Of a stretch of 64,000 bases of DNA, positions 27,146-41,030 are shown in pieces; position 1 is the first letter of the stretch, and each line of letters begins with the position of its first letter. This DNA is from Erpobdella octoculata. Lineage: Eukaryota; Annelida; Clitellata; Hirudinida; Erpobdellidae. Below the pieces are notes generated by a model that was not told the origin of the DNA, ran no database searches, and saw only the letters and a list, made by a program, of their open reading frames with translations. The position numbers were made by a program, and so were the translations under genes. The stretch covers positions 25,022,515 to 25,086,514 of the forward strand of contig OZ022238.1 of the NCBI GenBank assembly GCA_963978895.1, in the 5' to 3' direction.

Positions 27146-29998
27146 TTGTCCTGTTCAAGTTTAAGTGCTCCAAAAGACATTGTTTCAATTCTTTTTAATA
27201 ATGTTGACTGCTTAACAAATAAGTTTACGGAGTTTTTGTTTGTTTTAAAATCATTGATTAAAGTTCCAGATGTAATTGTTTTGTTGGAGACCAATCCTAA
27301 GCACTTTACCAAGCCATTGAGTATTTCAGAGTTTCAGATTGATGGGTACCAGGTCTTAACGAGTGGGTTTGCTAGTCAGTCCTGCAGAGGTATTGTGGCA
27401 TATTACAAGGAAGAACTCCATATCTCAGAAGTGACATTGTGTACACCATTTAAGGAGGCTTTGTGCATAAAGCTGGCCCTAACCAACAAGACGATGAATT
27501 TATTGTCAGTATACAGAAGTCCCAATTCCAGTGGTGCGAATAATGACCTTCTCATCCAGTTACTTGAGGAGTTCATTTTATTGAGAGGTGAACATGTTAT
27601 TATTGGTGACTTCAACTTCCCGGACATTAACTGGAATACCTTTAGTTGCAACGGTTCGGCTGAGAAGATTGAAAATAAATTTCTTAATTTCTTAAATGAC
27701 AGTTTTTTGCTTCAACATGTTGATGAGCCTACTAGGAGGGCTGCCAATCAAACTTCAAGCGTCCTGGATCTGGTGATTACGTCTGGCGACAACATCACTG
27801 ACATTCAATATTACTCTCCGTTGGGGAATGGTGATCATTCAATCTTGGGGTTTAAATTGGTTGGTTTCACAAAGAATTTGAGGCCGGACGAAAAGAGGTT
27901 TTGTTATGAACTGGGTGATTATGGTGGTCTTAGCATGGCTTTGGATGAGTGTTTGTCTAACACTGACAGACCTCTGGAGTCCTCTGTGGATTCCGAATGG
28001 AGGTTTTTTCGCAATACTCTAAATGAACTCACAAGCCGTTTTGTGCCTAAAAAGCAGATTTACAAGAAGTTTACCTTTCGGATGACACCTGAGCTGAAAT
28101 GTCTCATTGAATTAAAACATCAGCTTTGGAGAAGGATTTACAAATATGGAGATGACATAATGACTGAGTTCCGAGTAACCAGAGATAAAGTCAAGAGACT
28201 GTCAAAACAGCTCAACATCGAGAGTCAGAGCCGTATTGCCTTAGAGTATAGAACCTGTCCGAAGTTGTTTTGGAGCCGTGTTAAAAAAATTACAAAGGTT
28301 AAAGAGAGTATTGGTGTTCTAAATGTTGATGGTACTGACTTAATGTGTGACAGAGATAAAGCAGAAGCACTCGCTAAATTCTTCTCGTCGGTTTATGTAC
28401 GGGAAGATCTCTTTGAAGGCGATGATACATTTCACCCAATTGTGCCGGCTTGTGGAATGGCAGAATTGAAAATTGATAGTGGCATTGTTGAGAAAAAATT
28501 GATGGCCTTGAACAGGGGAAAGTCTGCGGGACCGGATGGCATACATTCAAGAATCTTGAGCGAAACAAGACTGGTTTTAAATGAACATTTGTTGAGGATT
28601 TTCAGAGCATCATTGGCTTCGGGGGTGGTTCCATGTGATTGGAAGTCAAGTGTTGTTGTTCCGTTGTATAAAAAAGGTAGCAAAGCTAAGGTCGAGAACT
28701 ACAGGCCAATAGCTTTGACATCAGTATGTTGCAAAATTCTCGAGTCAATAATTAAAGACCACATTATGAGCTACTTTTTGCAATATGATATCTTCACTCA
28801 TAGACAGTTTGGATTTCTTCCTTCACGCTCTACGGTCCTGCAGTTGCTGAAGTTCCTGGACGAAGTTACTCTCTCAGTTGACTCTGGTTTGGAGGTGCAT
28901 ACAATCTACACCGACTTAGAAAAAGCTTTTGACAGAATTCCACACAAGAGACTCTTGTTTAAGATGAAGGAGTATGGAGTTCATCCAATATTGATAGAAT
29001 GGATCAGAAGTTACTTGATGGAGAGATCATTCAGAGTTCTGTTGAGGGGCGGACTCTCTGATTCCTTTCCCGTGTTGAGTGGTGTTCCTCAGGGAAGCGT
29101 GTTAGGTCTATTGTTATTTGTGATCTATATCAATGACATTTGTGGTGTTAGCGAAAACATCTACCTTTTCGCGGACGACGCCAAGTTGTTTAGACCGATC
29201 GCGGACTTCAAAGACACTCGGGAACTGCAGTCCGACATTTATAAATTGCAGCAGTGGTTCACAAGATGGCAAATGACAGTGAATCCATCTAAATGTTGTG
29301 TTTTAAAGGTTGGAGGTAATCGTTTTGCAGCGGATTACTATATGCAAGATACATCAGGTTTGTCTGTTGTGGTTCCTGAAGTTAGCTCGGTTACTGATCT
29401 AGGAATCATACTGGATTCAAAATTGAAATTCAGAGACCATGTGTTCTCTAGAATCAAAAAGACCAATTCCTTGTTGGGTATAGTTGGAAGAACTTTGAAA
29501 TATCTGCCTGAGGATGCTTTTGTAACATTGTACAAATCTCTGATTAGATCTCAATTGGAGTACGGAGTTCAGATTTGGAGTCCTCACGGGCGTGGTCTGA
29601 TTGAAGAACTCGAAAGGGTTCAGCGAAGGTTTACCAGAATGGTCAGGTCATGCAAAGGTCTCATTTATACGGAGAGGTTGAAGAAACTCAGATTGCTTTC
29701 CCTGACATATAGAAGAAAGCGAGCCGACCTAATTCTTCTGTATAAAATGAAGTCTGGTCAGTTGATGGATTGCCACTGTCCGGGGTTGACCCTTTGCCCT
29801 TACGAAAGAACTAGGGGACATGAGTTCAAGTTGGCTACTAGGTTGGCTCATAAAGATTGCAGGAAGTATTACTTCAGTAACAGAGTGGTGGACGACTGGA
29901 ATCAGCTCCCTGGGCCGGTGGTGTCTGCTGAATCGTTGTCTTTGTTTAAATCACTTTTGGATGATTTTTTTGGTGATATGCAATTTGATTTTGCTTAG
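27146..29998 (+). CDS. LINE ORF2: APE endonuclease and reverse transcriptase (CR1/L2 group)
   Basis: About 950 codons without interruption. The endonuclease comes first (FNNVDCLTNK, LLETNPKHF, YRSPNSS, IIGDFNFPDINW, SVLDLVIT, GNGDHS), then RT (KSAGPDGIHS, NYRPIALTSVCCKILES, YTDLEKAFDRIPHK near residue 588, GVPQGSVLG, FADDAKLF near residue 675), and a C-terminus with FSNRVVDDWNQLP. It nicks target DNA and primes reverse transcription there. Oddities: no ATG at the start (27146 is TTG and the first in-frame ATG is 27494, inside the endonuclease). The frame is +1 relative to ORF1 and opens upstream to about 27090. GPLLF is replaced by GLLLF next to the QG motif. SDH is GDH. Translation may need a frameshift or reinitiation, or the copy may carry a small lesion. 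Confidence 0.93.
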   Translation: MSCSSLSAPKDIVSILFNNVDCLTNKFTEFLFVLKSLIKVPDVIVLLETNPKHFTKPLSISEFQIDGYQVLTSGFASQSCRGIVAYYKEELHISEVTLCTPFKEALCIKLALTNKTMNLLSVYRSPNSSGANNDLLIQLLEEFILLRGEHVIIGDFNFPDINWNTFSCNGSAEKIENKFLNFLNDSFLLQHVDEPTRRAANQTSSVLDLVITSGDNITDIQYYSPLGNGDHSILGFKLVGFTKNLRPDEKRFCYELGDYGGLSMALDECLSNTDRPLESSVDSEWRFFRNTLNELTSRFVPKKQIYKKFTFRMTPELKCLIELKHQLWRRIYKYGDDIMTEFRVTRDKVKRLSKQLNIESQSRIALEYRTCPKLFWSRVKKITKVKESIGVLNVDGTDLMCDRDKAEALAKFFSSVYVREDLFEGDDTFHPIVPACGMAELKIDSGIVEKKLMALNRGKSAGPDGIHSRILSETRLVLNEHLLRIFRASLASGVVPCDWKSSVVVPLYKKGSKAKVENYRPIALTSVCCKILESIIKDHIMSYFLQYDIFTHRQFGFLPSRSTVLQLLKFLDEVTLSVDSGLEVHTIYTDLEKAFDRIPHKRLLFKMKEYGVHPILIEWIRSYLMERSFRVLLRGGLSDSFPVLSGVPQGSVLGLLLFVIYINDICGVSENIYLFADDAKLFRPIADFKDTRELQSDIYKLQQWFTRWQMTVNPSKCCVLKVGGNRFAADYYMQDTSGLSVVVPEVSSVTDLGIILDSKLKFRDHVFSRIKKTNSLLGIVGRTLKYLPEDAFVTLYKSLIRSQLEYGVQIWSPHGRGLIEELERVQRRFTRMVRSCKGLIYTERLKKLRLLSLTYRRKRADLILLYKMKSGQLMDCHCPGLTLCPYERTRGHEFKLATRLAHKDCRKYYFSNRVVDDWNQLPGPVVSAESLSLFKSLLDDFFGDMQFDFA

Positions 29999-30119
29999 GA
30001 TTTTTATTTTGCTCTGTTTGTTTTTCGTTATTTTTGTTGTATTTGTTTGTGCGTTCAGTTTGTGTTTATATTGTTCGGCGAGGGGCTTGCCCGTGCCTGG
30101 TTTATAATAATAATAATAA
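29999..30119 (+). mobile_element. LINE 3' UTR with (TAA)n tail
   Basis: A short UTR ends with a GGGGCTTGCCCGTGCC segment (potential hairpin GGGGCTTGCCC) and then TAATAATAATAATAA. A microsatellite tail in place of poly-A is common in CR1/L2-group elements. Confidence 0.75.
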
Positions 30120-31444
30120 CAACTTTTAAATAACGTTTTATGTAAAATGTTATCAATAATTAAAATCAATCTGTTTTAGCCATTAAAAATAGGGTTTTTT
30201 ACGGATTTTTACTGTGAATTCTGTAAATCGTGATTTATTATTCCGCAACGGCGGTTTTTAACTGCATCATTTAAACCGCTAGGGTTCTAGTTCATACAGC
30301 GTCTGTCGCGCTTATACGCAGACTGTTGCAGGGTCTATTCGGGGCTACAAAACAAGCCCAAAGTCTAAAAGTGCTGATAACCACGGCAGAGCAGGCAGTC
30401 TATTATGTGGCAGCTTCCAAACAAATTATATCACCTAGAATATGGCCGACCCATACATCCAGTCGTTTGAGGAGTAACCTTCTGTCAGGCTGGCTGAGTA
30501 CAAGGCTTTGAGACTGATAATCGTTTTCAACAAAGACGACTACTTGCAGTCATTCTGCACCTGCCGGTTATTTTGAAAGACTACACGTGCAAGCAGATTT
30601 TGGGTGTCGTTACCAAGCACCGGCTTGTCACTGTGCCGTACCACTATTTTAAACGTTTATCTCAATGCTAAATGTTAACTGCTTAACGGTCATTGACAAA
30701 TTTTAAAAGAATAAAAACTAGTCTTACGATTAACTCTGTAATAAGAAAACAAATAAGCATAAGCTGAGGCGACCAATGAAATAAAATTGCGACGTACTCT
30801 ATGCAAATTAGTGGTCCCACCAGGCGAGGCTCAATGACAAGTCTTAATAATTTTTATTTGCACTTCACAGGGACTTTTCATGCCAATTATTAATATTATT
30901 CTTTGTTGGTTTTATTTCAAGAAATTTCACTGCCACTGTAACCATAATCACAAAATGTACCAATTTTCTTACCATCATTGTCGTCGTCATTCATTCTCAT
31001 CACCTCATTCGCAAGTAAAACTACTTTTGCAATCGCCATCATAGCAGTAAATACCTTTTTCCACTTATAACACCACCAGACAAAATGTTCCTTATTCGTG
31101 TCTTTCAACTTTGACCTCAGCGAGCAGCCATTCATAAGAAAAAGATTATTTTTCTGCCTTTTATTATTGCTAGTGTTTAATTACCTTTTTTAATAACCTG
31201 GACCCGTTAAATGCTAATTATGTCGAAAGTTCTTAATTCAAACGTTGAATTTTGTAAACGTGTAAACTTATTGTACGTGTTTAAGTGTTCACATTTTTAA
31301 TTTTATTCAAAGATGATCTTTTATTGATCTATATATTTTTAATTAAATTGAAATGATAATTTTATATAATATTTAAGATTGTTTTAAGATAGAAAAAAAA
31401 CTGTATGATTCATTGAAGTGGATTGCTGGCCACTTATCTGTCAG
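30120..31444. other. 5' region or introns of the TLDc gene, no exon certain
   Basis: An open frame at 30326-30511 and a CAT-rich patch around 30930-31040 carry no recognisable motif. Any 5' exons of the downstream gene could lie here or beyond the LINE. Confidence 0.4.
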
Positions 31445-35143
<3,699 letters not shown>

Positions 35144-35443
35144 TATCTTAATTTTGAAAAAGCGTTAAAAGACAGAATATAAATGTACATAGAAACTTGA
35201 CTGCTTGAATGATATAAAAAATAAGTTGTTCAAATTATTTTAAAAAAGATTGAAGAAAACAACTAGCAATTTGTTTATACATAAACATAATTGTATACAC
35301 ATTTAAGTTTTTTACTTTTTGTTTTATTCTTTTGAACTAAATTTTATTTTGTTTTTTTGGTGTGTTAAAAAGTAATAGGATAAATAATAAAAAATAATAT
35401 TATAAAAAGTGTTTGCCAAAAATACTTATTCAGTTTGAAAATC

Positions 35444-35449
<6 letters not shown>
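35144..35449. other. 3' flank of the TLDc gene
   Basis: AT-rich 3' UTR or flank. I did not find a perfect AATAAA close to the stop codon. Confidence 0.45.

Positions 35450-35521
<72 letters not shown>
35450..35521. repeat. (TA)n-(TG)n compound microsatellite
   Basis: TA repeats run directly into GT repeats at about 35498. Confidence 0.97.
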
Positions 35522-35522
<1 letters not shown>

Positions 35523-36120
35523 TTTATAGGCCAAAATTCCAGACTCAGCCCGGCGCGTCTAATTTGGGCCCTGCCCGTTTTTAGAGGCTTAACATTTCTA
35601 TATATTTGGCAAAAAATCTCGGCTCATCCTACCTTGACTTCAAGTTTGGCCCGACTGAAAGCCCGTGAGTACTCTAATTCATAAAGCCCCACACGGATTT
35701 TTAAATCCCGGTCCGGCTTATTTTATTAGCAGAAAATTCTAGGCCTGGCTTGTTATTTAGTCCCAATCTGGGCCGATTCATAAGCACAAAAATCGAGGCC
35801 TGGCCCAGTATGTGATGAACTGGACTCATCCAGTTTTAACGGGCACAAAACCTCAAAGCTTCGAAACTTATTTTTCGAAAAATAATCAGACACGTATCTT
35901 ATTGTTTAAAAAAAAACTAAATACTGAATTTTAATGATTTTACATTTTCAGTTATTGAATTTCAATCAAATAATCTTTTTCTACACTCTACATTTGTAGT
36001 CTCAGAAACGAAAGAATAAAAATAAATCGGTAAAACATGTGTAACTTTATTTTTCAAATAGTATCTAAAAACTTATTTCTCTATCTGTAGTATTTTCAGG
36101 TTCAGAATGACAGTTATTTA
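35522..36120 (-). mobile_element. fragment of a composite Helitron-like repeat, inverted
   Basis: The reverse complement of about 35530-36000 resembles 52600-53700. Shared phrases include the GTGCCCGTTAAAACTGG-like segment (near 35841 and near 53500), GGGCCTACA/AGGCCTGG motifs, and TACAAATGTAGAGTGTAGAA-like units. Strongly diverged. Confidence 0.5.
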
Positions 36121-36126
36121 AAGAAA

Positions 36127-36412
36127 CTAGCTAATTTAATAACTATCGAAGATATATGTTTTTATGATATATATTATAAGGAAACATAGCGTTGATATGT
36201 TTTTACGAGCCACATATATCAGAAACTTGGATGGCGTACAATCCACCACGAAATAACGCAAATATACATGTCTCAACTTCAGACTCGAACCCACGACTGT
36301 CGGATCGGCAACACCGCCTCGCATCATGCCAACTACCTTACCATCTGCGCTATGTTTCCTTATAATATATATCATAAAAACATATATCTTCGATAGTTAT
36401 TAAATTAGCTAG
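36127..36412. repeat. perfect 65-bp inverted repeat, 156-bp spacer
   Basis: 36127-36191 and 36348-36412 are exact reverse complements (outer end CTAGCTAATTTAATAACTAT). The spacer contains a reversed SINE. Confidence 0.95.
36225..36350 (-). mobile_element. tRNA-derived SINE (family B), copy 1
   Basis: On the minus strand: A-box region GCGCAGATGGTAAGGTAG, B box GTGGGTTCGAGTCTG, then a body with GCGTTATTTCGTGG and GGATTGTACGCC. Its head is identical to the copy at 36541-36625. Confidence 0.75.
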
Positions 36413-36540
36413 TGACGGATTGTACGCCGTACAACTTATAATACTATCGAGCATTGATTCGTACCCATTCATAGTCGAGTGTTGTGTTCAACATACCCCA
36501 ACAAAAGCGCTTAACAACCACTGTTTTTTGGCGGTGGAAG

Positions 36541-36620
36541 TGGCGCAGATGGTAAGGTAGTTGGCATGATGCGAGGCGGTGTTGCCGATCCGACAGTCGT
36601 GGGTTCGAGTCTGAAGTTGA

Positions 36621-36630
<10 letters not shown>
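36541..36630 (+). mobile_element. tRNA-derived SINE (family B), copy 2
   Basis: TGGCGCAGATGGTAAGGTAG and GTGGGTTCGAGTCTGAAG at tRNA spacing. The copy runs directly into a (TA)n tract at 36625-36705. Confidence 0.75.

Positions 36631-36705
<75 letters not shown>
36625..36705. repeat. (TA)n microsatellite
   Basis: Pure TA tract at the 3' side of the SINE. Confidence 0.97.
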
Positions 36706-36708
<3 letters not shown>

Positions 36709-37077
36709 TTTCTCGAGTAGATACTAAACACAGATTTTTACATCTGTAGCACTTACAGTTTTTAAGTGCAGTTATTCTAAAAAACAAATAACCTTTTTTC
36801 TACTCCACATTTGAAATTCTGGAAATAAAATTAAAAAAAATGATGAATTTAAGTAGAATTTAGACACTAAATTTCCAAACCTTCTCACGTTTGGTTTTCG
36901 AGATTGTTTTAGAAAAAGTTTTTTTTCCCTGTTTCATCTCCTCAGAAGCAAAATTTTCAAATACCTTTTCTTAGTGTGTGTTTACGCTATAAAAGAAATA
37001 TAAATTCCAAGTATCACGTTCCTAGGATGAAGCGTTTTAGCTCGGCCTTTATCATCAGTCAGTCAGTCAGGGCATGT
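36706..37077. other. no gene recognised
   Basis: Contains an inverted unit like those of 52600-53400 (reverse complement of TCCACATTTGAAATTCTGGA). No gene. Confidence 0.45.
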
Positions 37078-37826
37078 TCTTTTATAAATATAGAGGACTG
37101 TTTGTCTGTTTTTATGCAAATCCAAACTGCTGGACTAATTTTAACAAAATTTTTGGCATGAAAACAAAGTAGTTTTTAATTTAAATATTCTAAAAAAAAA
37201 TTTTAAGATTAAAAAACTTTACAGGCCAAAAGTGCCTATGTACGAACATCAAAGGTTATGGCGTTAAACAATTAAAATTTTGTTTAGGTAACAAATTTTT
37301 AAGGTTTCAACAGCTTTTAACAAATCTTATTTAAACTCCGCCTTGCTTTTGCAAGCCAGTCTCAAGCCTAGATAAAAGAGGATTGGCAGTTAAAAGGATC
37401 AAATATGATCTAAGACAGGAATTATTTATGTGCTTCTAACGCACAGCCATTTCAGTTTTAAAACACTTGGTGCAAAGGACTATAAACTACTAAAAAAATA
37501 TATTTCACGTTTTATGGGCAAAAGGAGTTAGGAGAGATTGAAATAAAGAAAAAAAGTAGGAGTGGAAAGGCAGACGGGAGAAGGATCGGAAAAGTGAGCG
37601 ATATTGAAAAAAACGAACTAAAACGGAAAAGCGAACGGGAACGGTGGGGCGAGTGGTAGTGAAAACGGGAAAGCGACCGGTATCGGTAGAGCGAGCGAGC
37701 AATTGGGAGCGCGAGAGGAAGCGGAAAAGGAAACAGGAGCGAGAGAGAGAGATAAAAAGCTAGACAGAGAGAAAAACAATAGAAAAACTTCTAAGAAACC
37801 CGGGCTACGCCGGGTAACCTCGCTAG
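37078..37826 (+). mobile_element. Helitron-like non-autonomous element H1
   Basis: The 5' end TCTTTTATAAATATAG is followed by the ACTGCTGGACTAATTTTAAC phrase. The interior has a GC-rich array (AGCGAACGGGAACGG type). The 3' end has hairpin CCCGGGCTACGCCGGG, eight more bases, then CTAG followed by T. These are the hallmarks of Helitron termini (5' TC, 3' hairpin plus CTRR, insertion between A and T). Non-coding. It carries an internal insertion at 37333-37490. Confidence 0.75.
37333..37490 (+). mobile_element. RTE/SINE-like tail repeat, copy 2
   Basis: CTCCGCCTTGCTTTTGCAAG, AGTCTCAAGCCTAGATAAA, GACAGGAA, then TTAAAACACTTGGTG and AAGGACTATAAAC. Same family as 18606-18750 and 45246-45412. The AAGCC..GATAAA..GACAGGAA order recalls the 3' region of RTE-clade LINEs in other animals. 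Confidence 0.65.
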
Positions 37827-38175
37827 TTGTTTTATTAAACAAATGAGCCTCCTAATAACATTTAAAATATTTTTGATCGGTTGCTGTTGCAGGAAAATGG
37901 TACTGTAACACAATACATACCGCCAACATTTTTTTAAAGTTCTCTATACCAATTCCAATTATTATAAAAAAATAATCTTTAAAAAATTAGAAGCTGTTGA
38001 ATTACAAACGAAGTTTCTAACGGTTTATTTGTTTGTGTTCAACTGAGATGTCAAAGAATGTGCAAGCAAACACGATGAAGTTTGTTTTGTAATTTAACAG
38101 CTTCTAAGTTTCTGCAAATTATTTCTTATTGATAATTAATTCTAAGAAATATGAACACATTCTAAATACTTAACC
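37827..38175. other. no gene recognised
   Basis: AAGCTGTTGAATTACAAA (37991) recurs in inverted form (TTTGTAATTTAACAGCTT, 38087-38104), giving a short inverted repeat with about 80 bp between the arms. Confidence 0.5.
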
Positions 38176-39941
38176 TTAAATCCCAACGAAGGTCGAATCG
38201 ACCAACTCAATTTTGCTATGGGCAGCACAGTGTCAATTTTTGCAATAATGTCATGAAATCTCGTGAGCGGCTGTGTAGTTATACAAAAAATAAAAGCTGT
38301 TTTTTTGTAGTTGCATCAGCGTTGAACCCGAACTTGATCGAACAAGCAACGCATTTCTTGCTTGTGAATTCCTGTGGAAGTTCACGACGATTATTTCTTA
38401 TAGCCCCAACAAGTCCAAGGTCACGTTTCCGCAACTCACACAGCAGTTCGAGAAACGTAAAGAAGTTATTCGTTACGACAGTTCTGCCAACATCCAGTTT
38501 CTCAGTCAAGTTCAATATGAACTTCATTCCAAGACCCACCATTCGCTCATCGTCATTTTCAGTTCCAAGATAACGTTTAATTTTGATACACTATCCGGTC
38601 AAAGCGTCACACAAACAGCAAAACTTCACACCATACTTTGCTGGTTTTGCCAGCCTTTACTTACTGTCAGGTTTGGTTGGCATGTTATAAGCGGCTTTTG
38701 CTCATTCAAATTAGTAAGTATATATCAGTGGAAGCCTTTGTTACAATATCAACAACAAACAGAAATTGTGCAAGATTTTTCTAATGTGGATACTTTGCTG
38801 GTTTTGCCAGCATGTACTGTTTGAAGCTGCATCGTCCGCGGAATGCAACCATTGTTTAATCCAAAAGTAACATCTTCATGTGGATTGAATGTCGTACACA
38901 GCTCCCAGTAGTGCAAATTTAAACTTTTTACAACGAATCTTTCTAGTTTCAGTCAGGTCAAATCGCAGAATTTTTTTTATTTTATCAAATACGTTACGCG
39001 ACATTTTAAAAGTAGTCAATCTGTGACAAATAGCTTAAATTTAGTTGATTGTTTTTGTTATTGTTGGTTTTGGGCATGGCGCTGAACACATGTATTTAGT
39101 TGAGTACGAGGGAGACAAATATATGCTATTATTATTGCAGAAAATGCTGAGTTGGGATTGAAGTTCCCACAGCAGTAAAAGATTACTTTTTAACACATAT
39201 TCGTAGTCGTAGACCGTCCAGAAACTTCGTATGTCAGTCTATTTAATGATATTCTAGAGAAATCTATCATTTTTGACAAGATTACATTTAGTAAATTCTA
39301 TAAATAAATTAGAAATAATTCATCAAATTATTTATATTCAAAATATGCTTTTAATATTTCATATTTCTATAATAAGCCACGTTCTGAAGAAAACCACGTT
39401 TTGAAGAATGATAGTGGAACTCATTTGTCTGGTCCGGTTTGTGATTTTGCTTTTTTTAAAAAAGCTTCGAGACGGTTGGAAAATGTGTTAAATGGTAAGT
39501 TCAATGAACAAATTTTAAAATGTTCATTCTAATGGTATAAAGTGTTTATTTTTAACTGCAGTTAATTAGCCACACCGCACTGGACTCCAACAGACATAAA
39601 AGTTACCAGAAGAATCAAAAAGTAGTACTGCTTTAAATTAAAAGTTATCTTTATAACATCTGCAATATAATTAGGTTTATTTAATATAAATTAGTAGATA
39701 TCCATGTACTACACCCTTATTCAAATAAGGCAATCGCGGAAACCCCCAATATGTTAAAATTGTTTACGTGAGCGTCCATCTTTGATCAACCAAAGCCTTG
39801 TTATAACTATTGGAAATCGCGATGTACCAATGATCTACCACAGAGTTTACAGCAGAGTTAAACTGGTAAATTGTTACAACGCGCCCATACCTTTGGTCGA
39901 ATCGACCCAACGGGGCACCAACGTTGGTGTTCAAATGTTAA
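38176..39941 (-). mobile_element. piggyBac-family element remnant
   Basis: TTAA at 38176-38179 and 39938-39941 bound the region. Near each end is the palindromic block GGTCGAATCGACC (about 38191 and 39898), preceded or followed by CCAACG/CGTTGG. The transposase relic inside fits the TTAA specificity of piggyBac. The end of a GGCGCGTTGT MITE lies next to the right terminus. Confidence 0.65.
38279..39004 (-). pseudogene. piggyBac transposase pseudogene
   Basis: Minus strand: MSRNVFDKIKKILRFD at the ATG (39002-39004), NPHEDVT, FRGRCSFKQYMLAKPAKY, then after an insertion KPAKYGVKFCCLCDALTG, MVGLGMKFILNLTEKLDVGR, VVTNNFFTFLELLCELRKRD, LGLVGAIRNNRRELPQEF. These are consecutive conserved blocks of the DDD transposase core. 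The D of TDNFF is replaced by N (TNNFF). There are stops (TG* for TGY) and frameshifts. A 23-24-nt phrase (TTTGCTGGTTTTGCCAGC on the plus strand) is present at about 38636 and 38803, bracketing a roughly 167-bp insertion or duplication. Confidence 0.88.
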
Positions 39942-40569
39942 TGTATGAAATATAAGAAGTTTTCGAATCAATATAGAAAAAAAATTCATTATAAATTTTT
40001 AAATTGAAAAACTAATTATTGTTTTTTTTTAATAAACTAAAAAATAATAGTTCATTTTTCTACAGAATTTTTTTTTTAATTTAAAAAAATTATTTTAATT
40101 TATTCTATAATTTTTTTGAATTTGTTTAATTAATTTGAAAATTAAACCAAATGTAAAATCTTTGACGTCAAATAAATTTAACAAATTTCCGTTAGATTGA
40201 ATATTCATTCTATTTTCGGAAAAAATAATTCAGTCAGTTTTTGTTTTTTATAATCAAATAAATAAATTCAAAAATTGTTTTAGAAAATATTTTTTGTGAA
40301 TTCTTAGAACAAAAACAAAGATTCTGTTATATGCCACATCGTAACAGAAGAAAGTTATTTTTAGATCGCGAGAAATGACATCGCCAGTCCTGGTCAGTAC
40401 GAGCTATCGATCGTAGTCACAAGATGAAGCGTCGGTTTTAAAAGAATACCAGATGACACAAATCATAGCAATAATTTAATATTAAAATTCTAATAATTAT
40501 TATATGCAAAATAATAACAAACAAAACTGTATAGTAACAATAATCAGTCAAATTAATTTAAAACGAAAC
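39942..40569. other. no gene recognised
   Basis: AT-rich, with old repeat-like sequence resembling the 500-800 region in reverse. Confidence 0.4.
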
Positions 40570-41030
40570 TCAAACTAAGATACACTCGTAGCTCAAGCGG
40601 GAACTTGAATAAATCTGCTTGCTCATCGAAAGCGGAACAAGTGCTCGCTGCGAAGGTGTGAGTGAATTATCCGCTGGGTTGGAGGAGTCATTTGTGTATT
40701 TCGACGCTTCCTGGCTTCGCTTGTTGCTGACACCATCGGCGTTTGTGGTGAAATAGAACCTCAGCATGAACAGGCAGAATTCATTCTTTCTATCACCAAA
40801 AGTCCACTTGACGCCTGACTCCCCGTCTCCATCGGCGCCATCACCACCGCCAACACCAAGGTACCTCCATTCGTCATCACTACTCGATGATGAACTGTCT
40901 CGTTTGTCCCCTCTTCTTCCTTGCCTTCTTATCAATTTCCTCTTCCTTCTTGCTTCACGATCTTTCCATGCTGTCTCCGATCTCGGCATGAGCCTCACAG
41001 GGATGGTCTCGGCGGCGATGATCTCCTCGT
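40570..41030 (-). CDS. probable 3'-terminal exon of an unidentified gene
   Basis: An acceptor (TTATTCTACAG) opens a minus-strand frame of about 153 codons to a TGA at 40570. The peptide starts EEIIAAETIPVRLMPRSETA, is very basic (REARRKRKLIRRQGRRGD), then has a serine/acidic run (DSSSSSSDDEW), a glycine-rich GVGGGDGADGDGESG, then WTFGDRKNEFC. GC content and codon use are higher than in the surroundings, as expected for a real exon. I do not recognise the family. Upstream exons should lie beyond 41030 but none is certain. Confidence 0.55.
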
